Made by a program: the position numbers and the translations under genes. Below the pieces are notes generated by a model. The model did not search any database. It saw nothing but the letters and a program-made list of their open reading frames with translations, and was not told the DNA's origin. From NCBI GenBank assembly GCA_008729055.1, contig SDUX01000006.1, positions 2,964,842 to 3,028,841 of the forward strand: a stretch of DNA of 64,000 bases. Reading direction: 5' to 3'. Positions 1-9,620 of the stretch are shown piece after piece. This DNA comes from Pyropia haitanensis (Eukaryota; Rhodophyta; Bangiophyceae; Bangiales; Bangiaceae). Position 1 is the first letter of the stretch, and each line of letters begins with the position of its first letter.

Positions 1-165
1 ACGCCGTCGCACATCAACGGCGGGTCGGCGGCGGCGGCGGCGACGGTGTCTGGCGCCGCGACCGGCGCCACAACTGTCCGCGCGGCGCCTGCGGCGGGGG
101 CAGAGGTGGGGGACGACGGCCTCGGGCTGTCGGCTGCGTCGGCTGCCGCCGCGGTGCTTGCCTAA
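1..165 (+). CDS. C-terminal fragment of an unidentified protein (5' end outside window)
   Basis: Frame 1 is open from the first base to a TAA at 163-165 and reads 54 residues rich in Ala, Gly, Thr and Val, starting TPSHINGGS and ending AAAVLA. No motif is recognisable. A poly-C/T stretch and AT-richer DNA follow the stop directly, as expected for a gene end. It could equally be chance open frame in GC-rich sequence. Confidence 0.4.
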   Translation, partial: TPSHINGGSAAAAATVSGAATGATTVRAAPAAGAEVGDDGLGLSAASAAAAVLA

Positions 166-851
166 GCGGTCGTCCTCCCCCCCCCCTCCCCCCCCCCCCC
201 GACCGCGTCACCCTAGCCGCCCGAGCGTCGAGCACGCGACGGCAGGTTTTTTGCAAGCACACCTCATGCGTTGGACCTTTTCTTGCGTATTTCATGCACA
301 CGTGTACAATTATTTTTAAAGAAGTCGCAAGCACAATCAGTCGCTACTTTGGGCAGCTCCGTGGTTACGCAGCCGCGCAAAACCCTTGGCGCGGTGCGAA
401 GGCAGCGCCGCCCCTGATTGGCTGGCGGCTGTCCCACGGGCGTCATCGGCGGCCGCTGCCGCCGCCGCCAGTGGCCAGCCGCGTCGGTCCAACCCGCTCG
501 TTTTTTTGTCCTCTTCTTTGTTTTGTTTTTTCCTCCGTGCGAGCGGTGGTTGGCCCGACGCTGCCACGCATCACAGCGGCGGGCCGCCGCGCCGCCTGCC
601 CGCCGGCGGCGACCAAGATCGCCGTCTACCTTTCCCCTTCCTCACCTCCGGCTCCCATCGCGGGGGCCCGTTTGCTGGCCTCGCGGCGCTCGCCATCCCC
701 TCCAGTGCTTCTTCGTGCACCCTCCACACCCCCCGCTTTCCTCTCCCTTCCCCCCCTCTCTTCCCCCCTCTGGACCCCCTCCTACCCCCCCCCCATTCCC
801 CCACTTTTCCCCCCCTCTCTCCCTTGTCTGTGTCCCCCCATCTCTGGTGGC
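166..851 (+). promoter_or_regulatory. Intergenic region and pyrimidine-rich leader of the tafazzin-like gene
   Basis: About 690 bp without a supported gene. Bases 240-350 are AT-richer. An inverted CCAAT motif (ATTGG) lies near 417-421. From about 630 to 850 the plus strand is a C/T-rich tract running up to the proposed ATG at 852. Similar tracts precede several other genes in the window, so this is read as core promoter plus 5' leader (inference). Confidence 0.4.
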
Positions 852-2411
852 ATGACTTCCACCGCGGCGTCGCCGTCGCTGGTGCCTCCCCCCCTGGCGC
901 CGCCACGGCCTGGCGACGGCGGCAGCGGCGGTGGCAGCGGCGGTGGCATCGGCGGCGGCGGCGGCGGCGGCGGCGGCAGCCACGGCGGCGTCGGTGGCAG
1001 CGGCGGTGGCGGCGGCGGCGGTGGCGCCTGCGCGGCGGCGACGCCCACCCTGTGGCGCGCGTTTGTGGCGGCCTCCCGGTGGCGGCCGCCGCCGCCGCCC
1101 GTGCCGCCACCGCCGCCCGTCGTCGAGCGGCCGGCCGCCGGGGCGGCCGCGGCCGCCAGCGGCGCGGCCGCCGCCGCCGCCGCCGCCGCCGCCGCGGCCA
1201 CCGTCGTCGCGCCCTCCCCCACCACCGCCCACGCCGACGCCGCCGCGGCGGCCGCGGCCGCCCCCACTGCGGCCGCCGCCGCGGGCGTGGCGGCGGCGGG
1301 CGTCCACCGTCGGGGGGCGGGCGCCTCCCCCCCCCGCGCCCCCCCCCCCCGCGGCAGCAGAGGCGGCCCCCCCCCCCCCCCCCCGGGCTGGCTCGACGCC
1401 ATCGCGGCGCTGCCCAAAGTGGACGGCCTCACCCCCGCCGAGGTCGCCACCATTGACCGCAAGAACCGGACGTACGTCCCCCCCCCCGCGTACGCCGCGG
1501 CCGACGCGGCGGGCGACGCGGGCGCCCCCCACCCCCCCCCCCCGCCACTGCTCAGCGCGTTTGTCATGGCCGTGGCGGGGGCGGCGGGCAAGGCCCTCTT
1601 CGCGACCGCCGCCGCCACCAACGGCCTGCGCGTGTACCGGCGGGAGGCGCTGCTCGCGGCCGTCACGGACCGGCCGGCGGGCACGGGCCTCCTCACCGTC
1701 AGCAACCACAAGTCGGTGCTCGACGACCCGCTGCTGCTCGGCGCGCTCCTCCCGTGGTCCCTCCTCACCGACCCGTCGCGGATGCGCTGGGGCCTCTGCG
1801 CGGTGGACATTTGCTGGCAGGGCCGCGCCGCCGCGGCGGTGCTCACCGCGGGCAAGGTGCTGCCGATCGTCCGCCGCGGCGGGCTGGCGCAGCCGGAACT
1901 CACCCGCTACGCCGCGCTCCTCGGGCGCGGCGACTGGCTGCACGTCTTCCCCGAAGGGCGCGTCTGCCAAGACGGCATGACGTACGCACGGCACGGCCTC
2001 GGTAAGATGGTCGTCGCGGCGATGGAGGCGGCGCCGCCCGGCACCCCGCCGCCCCTCCTCCTCCCCGTCTACCACGAGGGCGTCGAGCGGGTGATGCCGC
2101 AGGAGGCGGCGAGCCACGAGCTCCTCTCCGTCGCCCCGTGCCTCGGCCAGACCGCGTACGTTATGGTCGGCGAGGCGGTGGACCTGGTGCCGGCGCTCGC
2201 GCGCGGCGCGGGCTGCTTTGCCGCCCGCGCCGTCGCGGCGCGGGCGCTCCCGCCGGGCGCGCCGCTGCCCGACCCGCCCGAGTGCATCGCGCTCTACGCG
2301 GACGTGTGCGCCGCCGCGTCGACGGCGCTGCGGCTGCTGCGCGCGCGGCTGCGCGCGACGGTGGCGGAGGAGGAAGGGGTGGACCTGGGCGACCCGTACG
2401 AGGTGTCGTAA
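852..2411 (+). CDS. Tafazzin-like phospholipid acyltransferase
   Basis: PlsC-superfamily glycerolipid acyltransferase of the tafazzin type. Family members transfer acyl chains between phospholipids and lysophospholipids, for example in cardiolipin remodelling; a plant homologue acylates phosphatidylethanolamine. From ATG 852 the protein has 519 residues, against roughly 260-300 for tafazzin. Residues 1 to about 180 are Gly/Ala/Pro-rich low complexity and could include a targeting region. The catalytic block NHKSVLDDP (N285-P293, giving the HX4D pair H286/D291) is followed by MRWGLCAVDIC and by GDWLHVFPEGR with F366-G369. The NHxSxxDDP and GDWxHxFPEGR forms separate tafazzins from ordinary LPAATs. 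The frame is open upstream to 294, but that part is a pyrimidine-rich leader, so 852 is preferred. The family assignment is secure; substrate and organelle are inferred. Confidence 0.85.
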   Translation: MTSTAASPSLVPPPLAPPRPGDGGSGGGSGGGIGGGGGGGGGSHGGVGGSGGGGGGGGACAAATPTLWRAFVAASRWRPPPPPVPPPPPVVERPAAGAAAAASGAAAAAAAAAAAATVVAPSPTTAHADAAAAAAAAPTAAAAAGVAAAGVHRRGAGASPPRAPPPRGSRGGPPPPPPGWLDAIAALPKVDGLTPAEVATIDRKNRTYVPPPAYAAADAAGDAGAPHPPPPPLLSAFVMAVAGAAGKALFATAAATNGLRVYRREALLAAVTDRPAGTGLLTVSNHKSVLDDPLLLGALLPWSLLTDPSRMRWGLCAVDICWQGRAAAAVLTAGKVLPIVRRGGLAQPELTRYAALLGRGDWLHVFPEGRVCQDGMTYARHGLGKMVVAAMEAAPPGTPPPLLLPVYHEGVERVMPQEAASHELLSVAPCLGQTAYVMVGEAVDLVPALARGAGCFAARAVAARALPPGAPLPDPPECIALYADVCAAASTALRLLRARLRATVAEEEGVDLGDPYEVS

Positions 2412-4795
2412 GTTGGGGGAGGGGGGGGGGGTGGGGGGGGAGGTGCAGCCGGGTGGGAGCGTGGGCATGGAGGCGGGGGGTGGGGGATAGGCGCAGCGGC
2501 GATGGCGCTCGAGGTGGCCCATCGGCCGATAGGGGGCGACGGATACCCGGCTGCGCGTATCATGCCAAGGAGGGAGGGGCCGAGGAGGAGGGCGAGGGGC
2601 GTGCGGACGGCCGGCCCGGGTGGGCCCGTGCGCACGCTGCCTGCGCGACCTGCGTGTCGTGGCCGCGCGGGGGAGCAGCGCGCCGCCCCCGCCGCTGTCC
2701 GTGGCGGACGGCGGGTGCGCGACGTCCTGGGGGCGGTTGGCACCACGGCGGCCCGCCGTGGCCGCTGGCTGGACGCGGGGACCCGCGCGGCGGCCGGCCA
2801 CCGGTGGACCCGGTGCCGTGCGGGCGCGGGGGGCACGCTTTGCTCTCCACGCCACACGCGCCTTGCGTCGACCTCCCCTGCGGCCTCGCTGCTTCTGGAG
2901 CGGCCGCTTACTGTACACGCGACGCCCGCCGCGGCATGGCGCGGTGCGCGCCGCGGCGGTGGGCTTGAGCGTCGTTTTTTTTTTGGGGGGGGGGGGCGTG
3001 GTGTCTCTTGTTTTGGGCGGGGGCGAAGGCGTCTCCGTGTGGCTATTGAGGGTGTGAGAAGGGGGTTGGGGAGCAGTGTAGGGGCGGGGGGAGGCGGGGA
3101 AGGGCGGGGGTTGGTGGGGATGGGCGGTGGATGGGAGGGGATGAGGCCGGGACCTTGTCCGCCTGCGCCGGGGGGACACGACGGGCTCACGCGCACGGCG
3201 GCGGGCGGTGGCGACGGCGGCGGCGGCCGGCTGGCCGCCGCCGCGGCAGGCACGCGCCGCGCGACAGTGGCGGCGCCGCGCAACGGCCCACGCCGCGCCG
3301 ACCGGCGGCGGCGTCCCCGCCGTTGCCCGAGAGGCGTGCGCGGCGCGCCGTTCCCCTCGCCCCCGCCCCCGCCGCCATCCCCACGCCCGCCGTTTCCGGC
3401 CGCGGCGGCGGCGGCGGCGGCAGCGGCGGCGGTGGCGGGCGGTGGCGGGCGGCGGCGGGCGGCGGCGGGGCGGCCGCGGCGGCGGCGCGGCGTCCCGGCT
3501 GGCGCCCCTGCCACGGCGGCGGCACGGCGGCCACGCGCGGCGGCCGCCGCGGCTCGCGGTCGCGGCGGCCAGCCGACGCGCGGCCAGGCCCGCGGGGAGG
3601 GGCTGGCCGCCCGCCCGCGCTCGCCGTCCGACCCCCACCCCCCCCGCCCAGGCGCCGCCGTCGTCGGCCGCCGGCGCGGCCGCCCGCTGCCTCGGCGCTT
3701 CCCCCCCCCACGGCCCAGCCACGCCCACGCAGCCGCCTAGCTAGGCACGGACACACCCACCCATCCAATGGTCCCCGCCCGCACCCCGCCGCGGCTGCCG
3801 CCGCCGCCGCCGCCACCGCCGCCGCCCGTATGGCGCGCCGCCATCCGCGCGGCGCGTGGCCGCGGCGCGCCCGCACGCGACGGGGTCGAGGCGGGCGGGC
3901 GCTTGGTCCGAGCGTTTGTGGGGGGAGGGGGGGGGGGGCGTGGGTTGGGAGGGCGCACAGGCGAGGCGGGGGGCCGACGGCCGCGGTGGTTGGGGATGGT
4001 GTGGGCGCACGGCCGCGTCGTGCCGGCGCGAGGCGGCGGCGACCCCCCCGCTCCTTCCGCTGCCCCTCCGCGGCGCGCCGACGCGCATCGCCGGTGTGAG
4101 CATACCACACGCGTGGCAACCCGTGGAGCCCGAGCGGCGGTGCGCCGGCGCGACGGGTGCCCCACGCGGGGTGGCCGATGGCCAAGCCCATAACTCCCCA
4201 CCACCGCGCGCGTGCGGTGGCAGCGGCGGTGGTGGCGTCCGCCCCCCGCGGCTGCCGCCACAGCGGCGGAAGGGGGAGGGGGGCCCCGCCGCAACACCCC
4301 CACCGCCGGCGCCCGCCACTGCACTGCGGCACACCCGCCGGTGGCGGGCGTGCCCGTGCGACGGCGCGTCTGTTTGTAGGGCGTCGGGGGGGGTGGATGG
4401 CTGCATATGGGGGGGGGGGGAGGTGCCGCGGATGGGCGGTTTTGAGCGGCGGCCGCGGTGGGGTGGGGTGGGGCGGCGGGTGCCCCGCAGGCCCCCCGCC
4501 CGGCGAGGCGGGGCGTGTCGCTGGGGGGGGGCGGTGGCCCCCACACGGGGGCTTAAAGCAGGAGACGCCCGCCGCGGCGGGCGTCGGGGGACGGAGCGCC
4601 GCGCCACGCGCCCGCGGCCGCCGCGCCATCGTCTCGCCCGCCCCTGTGCCGCCGCCCGGCGCCGGCCACCCGCGCCGCCGCGCACGCGCGCGTCCCCCGC
4701 CGGCGGCGGCGTGCCGCCGCGCGTCCCTGTGGGGCCCCACCGGCGGGCCGTGCCGCCGCGGCAGGTACGGCGGGGGGGGGCGGGGGGGGGCGGCT
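2412..4795. other. Intergenic low-complexity GC-rich region
   Basis: No supported gene. The stretch holds purine runs after the tafazzin-like stop, GC repeats at 3190-3740, and from about 4009 the upstream part of the tandem duplication shared with the second BASS copy. Long open frames on both strands consist only of Arg/Pro/Gly/Ala and read as shadows of composition. Confidence 0.5.
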
Positions 4796-7060
4796 ATGGA
4801 CGGCTCGGCGGGCGGCGGCAATGGCGCCGACGCTGCCGCGGCGGCAACGTTGGCCGCGGCGGCCGCGGCGGCGGCGGCGGCGGCGGTGGCGGCTGCCGCC
4901 ACGTCGCCTCCCAAGGTGGCTGTTGTGGAGGCGGACGGGCTGCCGCCGCCGCCCACCCCGGCCGTCCCGGCGGCGCCGCCCGTGGCGCCGACAGCGGCTG
5001 GCGCCGACGGCCTGCCGCTGCCGTCGCCAAAGCCGCCGCCCGCCGACGCCCGCCGCCGTGGCGCCGCCAGCTGCTGGGGCCTGACCGCCCGCCTCCGCGG
5101 TGCCGCCGGCTGCTGGGGCGTGGCCGCCCGCCGCCCCCGCGTGCCGGTGCCTGCACGGCTCCGTGCCGCCGGCCGCGCGGCCGCCGCCGCCCTCCCCGGC
5201 GTGTCGTTTGCGCTGACCGTCGCGTCGCCCGTGCTGGTCCTTGGCGCGGGGGTGCTGGCGCTGCTGGTGCCCGCGCCGTTTGCACGCACCATCACCGGCG
5301 CGTGGGTGGAGGCGTGCCTCGCGCTGACCACCCTCTCCATGGGCCTCGCGCTGTCCCCCGCGGCGGTGTGGGGCGCGCTCCAGCGCCCGTGGCTCGTCGC
5401 GCTGTCGCTCGCCCTCGAGTACGGCGTCGCGCCGCTGTCGGCGTTTACCATTGGCCACGTGTTCCGGCTGAGCCCGGGCGTCCGCGCCGGCTTTACGCTG
5501 ATGGGCTGCACCAACGGCGGGCAGGGGTCCAACCTGTGCACGTACCTGTCGCACGGGGACCTGGGCATCTCGGTGCTGATGACGCTGTCGTCGTCGCTGC
5601 TCGCGACGGTGGCCATCCCCGCCCTCTCCCACATCTACCTGTCGGGGCTGGTCAGCGTCGACGCGGCGGGCCTCGTCGCGTCCACCGCCAAGCTCGTCCT
5701 CGCGCCGCTCACGGTCGGCGTCGTCACGTCGGCGGCCGTCGGGCCGGCGGTGGCGGCCATCGAGCCGCTCCTGCCCATGGTCGACATCGGCTCGTTGCTC
5801 ATCATCATGCTCGGCAGCACCGCGCTCGCGGCGGAGCTCATCAAGGGCGCCTGGCAGACGTCCATCGCGCCGATCATTGTTTTTTACACGCTCGGCTTTT
5901 GCCTCGGCTACGCCGTCGGCATGTGGCTGTTCCGCCTGGGCCGGCCAGTCGCCACGGCGCTGGCGTTTGAGTCGGGCTTCAAGAGCCCACCGCTGGCGTT
6001 TGTGCTTGCACGCCGCCACTTTGCGGATGACCAAGACGTCCAGACAGCGTCGGCGGTGACCATCTTGGTGCTGGCGCCCATGTTTATGGGCGCCGCCGTG
6101 GCGTTTCACTTGTGGTACGTGGCGGCCCCTCTTTTGCCGTGAAGGGCCCTGTGCGCTGACCCCTTTATGTTGCTTCTGCCGTTGGGGGATGCCAGACCCG
6201 GTTTGGATGTCTGGTGTGGTCACTCACGCTTGTGGCCTGCCTTGTTGTCTTGCTCCGCCTGGCTTGTTGGGGACCCCTCTTGACTGCTTGCCCGCTTCTG
6301 GTCGACGCGGTACGGTCGCAGCGTCAAGCCGGACGTGGACCTAGGAGACGATGCACCCACCCGCAACAGCGGCGCGGACGTGGATGAGGACGACCTCCCT
6401 GCGGTGCCTCCCCTTGAGGCCCCAGCGTCCAAGGCAGTGGCTGACTCGCCAGATATGGTCGTTTGCGTTGGACCAGGCTAGCGCGCTGTGGCCCACGACA
6501 CTGTGGCCTGGGACACTGCCCTGCTCTTGCATCTCGCTGCCAGACATCAAAGCCTTTGGGAGAAAGCCCGGAGAGATGGGCGGGCGGGGCGGCGGTCGGA
6601 CCATCCCCCACCCACCCCGCGCCGCGCCCACCCGATCCTGCCTCCTCTGAGGTCCATGCAAAGAAAAAACGAGTGCGAGCCGCGGCCACCGCGGCGCTCA
6701 GATGCCCTGACGGCTCCCGCCGGTCGCCCCTCCGCCAGGTGGAAAGGTCCCGACGCCGGTGTCGGCGTCGAGTCGCCAGCGACAGCCGACGGTGGCGTGT
6801 GTAGGGGAGGGTAGGGAAGTGAGAGCTTGGGGGGTCAGCCTGCGGTGGCCAAACGCACGGCCGCGCGGGGGATAGCGTGGACCACGTGGCGCGTGCGCGT
6901 CGGCGACAGAAGTGGGAACTGGGCGGCGTCCTAAAACCGGCGAAGACCAGAGGCAGTCGGCCAGCGTCAGCGGTCTCCCCGCATCGCGGATGGGGGAAAA
7001 CGCGGGTGGATCCGTGGCTGTGCTCGCGCCTCCGGTGTGGGACTAAGGGTCTGAAACGTC
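4009..7060 (+). repeat. Tandem duplication unit, copy 1 (BASS transporter locus)
   Basis: Bases from about 4009 to 7060 align with about 9022-11870. The homology covers upstream DNA, the coding region (near identical from 5206 to 6142) and about 900 bp of downstream DNA. Copy 1 has about 100 extra bases near 4095-4190. Similarity is highest from the conserved coding part to about 6800 and falls off at both edges. The outer limits are approximate. Confidence 0.85.
4796..6142 (+). CDS. BASS-family (bile acid:sodium symporter-like) membrane transporter, copy A
   Basis: A 448-residue protein with about 130 residues of Ala/Pro-rich, Arg-containing N-terminus (possible plastid transit peptide), then a hydrophobic core of roughly 8-10 membrane segments. 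Two family signatures are visible: GCTNGGQGSNLCTYLSHGD, matching the GxxPGGxxSNxxT(Y/F)xxxGD box, and ESGFKSPPLAFVLARRHF, corresponding to the conserved ExGxQNxxLAxxLAxxHF segment. The second lacks the usual Gln-Asn pair (Lys-Ser here), which may affect Na+ or substrate binding. Plant plastid BASS proteins move pyruvate, 2-keto acids or glucosinolate precursors; the substrate here cannot be told. The ATG at 4796 is chosen because MDGSAG is conserved in copy B. The gene is complete in one frame and ends 13 residues after the motif MFMGAAVAFHLWY begins. Confidence 0.85.
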   Translation: MDGSAGGGNGADAAAAATLAAAAAAAAAAAVAAAATSPPKVAVVEADGLPPPPTPAVPAAPPVAPTAAGADGLPLPSPKPPPADARRRGAASCWGLTARLRGAAGCWGVAARRPRVPVPARLRAAGRAAAAALPGVSFALTVASPVLVLGAGVLALLVPAPFARTITGAWVEACLALTTLSMGLALSPAAVWGALQRPWLVALSLALEYGVAPLSAFTIGHVFRLSPGVRAGFTLMGCTNGGQGSNLCTYLSHGDLGISVLMTLSSSLLATVAIPALSHIYLSGLVSVDAAGLVASTAKLVLAPLTVGVVTSAAVGPAVAAIEPLLPMVDIGSLLIIMLGSTALAAELIKGAWQTSIAPIIVFYTLGFCLGYAVGMWLFRLGRPVATALAFESGFKSPPLAFVLARRHFADDQDVQTASAVTILVLAPMFMGAAVAFHLWYVAAPLLP

Positions 7061-9620
7061 CTACCGACCCCGTCTGGCAACGAATGCACTCGGTCCATCC
7101 ACCTATGTACGGGGCCGTACCCCTCACTCCCACTCTCTGTCGCGCCCCCCTCCTCCCTGGCCTCTCACACGGCACTGTCTCTGGCGGGGCGGGGTCGTGC
7201 CGCTCCTCCGCCGCGCGGTCGGTCTCCCGCCTCCCAGGTCGATCGTACTGGTCAAAGCTTCGCAAGTTCCTAAGACACTTGAGCAGCCATGTCAAGCGAA
7301 CTATACTAAATCCCGTGCAGCCAATGAGGTCGTGACTGAGGGCGTGATTGGAATGTAAACTCTTCACACGAGTACAGCAATTGAAGCGTGTTGAATGTAC
7401 AGCGGCGGCGGGTTAAGGCGGAAGAATTCAATTGTCATTCGTCCTGAACATCCGGCAGTCTCGCACGAAGAACGAAGTACAGAATGAATATTTATGAGCA
7501 GCTATCTTTTCACATGGCTGAAAGAGAGTGAATGTGGAGTGATCGAACGAGATCGCACGTGATCGCACGTGATGCTCTGGGAATGAATGATCGTAGTCCA
7601 AGTATCTCACGATTTTGCGCTGAGCAGACACTTTTCAAATGTATCTCTCCCCCCAAAATCAAACCTTCTCTCAATCGTCCTACGACGTGGAGAGGCTGCC
7701 TGGCCGATCGAAGGTTTCGACCGAAGGAGCGCCACCCGCCCGCGTAGGCTTGGATGTCTCGTGCCCAAAATGCGCACGTGATGTGCATTCACGCCCGATC
7801 ATGGCGTAGTCGCGCTTCTGTTAGCGCGTGCCACGCGCGAAGAAGCCCACCTGACCGTCAAGTCTAATGCACCGTAGCACACTTTGGATCACCCCTCCCG
7901 ATCCACTTTGTACTTGCGGATCGCGTCCGCTGGTACCACGATGTGTCCAAGACCTGGCTCCGCCACATGCTGCCAACGCCAATACCCGCCCCTGACCCGT
8001 CTCTGGCCATGGCCGACGGCACCTCGGATCCATCGGTCGACCCAGGTGAGCCGCAGCGACGCAGCAGCTCACTGTCCCTGGCCATTGCCACCTCGTCCAA
8101 GAACTCTCGCTCCGCGGCGCCGCAGTCAACCTCTTGGGCGTCGAGCCCGTTGGACGTAGGACGACGCATAGAGCCCACTCCTCCTCCAGCTCTTCCAGCA
8201 GGGACCAGCCCGCCTCCCGCAGCTTGTCCAAGTCGTTCACGCGAGCCACCTCTGGCGCGGTGCGGCTCGGTGCCGCCTTCTGCGGCACTCTGAGTTCGCG
8301 ACAGCCGCCGTGGGACAGACTTTGCTACGCCAACTTCCTGTGAACTGCTCGGAATTTGTCCCCTATACAACTCCGCACGCCATGCGCCCGCCGCTGTTGT
8401 TTGAACAAGCAACGGCGAGAGGTCGCGGCGAGAAGTGCGGGGGTGCGTCTCGGCCTTCATCGAGGGGGTGGGCCATCAGAGATATATAGAAGTACGCGGA
8501 ACCTACTAGTATGTATTTCCTTCGATCTTGATGGCCTGGTTTGATGTCCAAGAAGACCCGGCAGATGTGGCGCCGAGTTTGTGGCGCCGCGAATTCAATG
8601 TGCCGCGAGCTGGGTCGTGTCCCGGAACGCGGGTGACATCAAACAGTCGAGATGCATGAAAAGTGTACTTTCAATCACCGGTCATAACTTTTTCGTGATT
8701 TGTATTCGGCTGACCCGTCGGGTAATCTTTTGGAGCGATGTGTGCGCTGGCGGGCCGCGCGCGGGGCGGCGCGGTGCGTGTCAGAGTGCCGCCCGCCCAG
8801 AGGTGGATTGCGCCAAAGGGGGGCCCCCCTGTACGGCCCCCGAGGGCCGTGCGGCCGGCGTGCGGCGGGTGGCGCACCCGCCACGGGTCACGGAGGGCGC
8901 CCGCTCGGTGCTGGATTTTCCGGGGTTGGGGGGGCGGGCGGAGTGGCGGGCCCGTCGGCGGTGGGGAAGAGGCGGCAGGAGGGGCGGACGGGCGCGTATG
9001 GTTTGTATGTTTTTGGGGGCAGGACCGTCGTCGTGCCGGCGTGGCGCGGCGGCGACCGCACCCCCCCCGCTCCTCCCCCTGCCCCTCCCCGGCACGCCGC
9101 TGCCGCTGCGCATCGCCACCGCGCGGGTGCGGTGGCGGCGCGGCGGTGGCGGCTCCCCCCCCCCCCGTGGCTGCCGCCACGGGGGCGCCAGGGGGGAGCC
9201 GCCGCCACACCCCACCGCCGGGGCCTGCCCGCTGCACTGCGGCACACCCGCCGGCGGCGGGCGTGCCGCTGCGGCGGCGCGTCTGTTGATAGGGAGGGGG
9301 GGGGGGGGTGTTGATGGCTGCGTGCGTGGGCGGCGCGGCGGGTTGGGGCTTTGCGCAGCGGCAGCTGTGGAGTGGGGTGGGGCGGCCGACGCCCGGCAGG
9401 CCCCCCGCCCGGGGAGGCGGGGTGTGGCGCTGGGGGGGGGGGGGTGGCCGCCACTCGGGTGTTGAAGACGGAGGCGCCCGCCGCGGCGGGTGTTGGGCCA
9501 CTCGCGCGACCGCCCACGCCCGCGCCCCCCACCGGCGACGGCGTCCCCCCCCGCGTCCCCGTCGGGCCCGCCGGCGGGTAGTGCCGCCGCGGCAGCTACG
9601 GCGGGGAGGCGGCGGCGGCC
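6143..9620. other. Region between the two BASS genes
   Basis: Bases 6143 to about 7060 are the downstream part of duplication copy 1. From about 7050 to 8740 the composition falls to near 50% GC. A short direct repeat (GATCGCACGT twice) lies at 7551-7570. A possible coding remnant sits at 7868-8293. From about 9022 the upstream part of duplication copy 2 begins. No RNA gene was recognised. Confidence 0.5.
7868..8293 (+). other. Possible coding remnant of unknown identity
   Basis: An open frame of 142 codons without a clear start begins just after an in-frame TAA. Its first part reads VAHFGSPLPIHFVLADRVRW followed by YHDVSKTWLRHML, which has the amino-acid balance of a folded protein rather than of low-complexity shadow. 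The rest is Ser/Pro-rich. It lies in the AT-richer island between the BASS copies. It could be a decayed mobile-element gene or an isolated exon; no family was recognised. Confidence 0.25.

Noticed and set aside
642..3728. A 1,028-codon open frame on the minus strand.
   Set aside because: It is antisense to the tafazzin-like gene and made almost only of Arg, Pro, Gly and Ala. In DNA of this composition stop codons are rare, so length alone is no evidence.
3187..5634. An 815-codon minus-strand open frame across the BASS copy A region.
   Set aside because: It is the antisense shadow of the conserved transporter frame, has no domain, and is not conserved as a unit in the second copy apart from mirrored codons.
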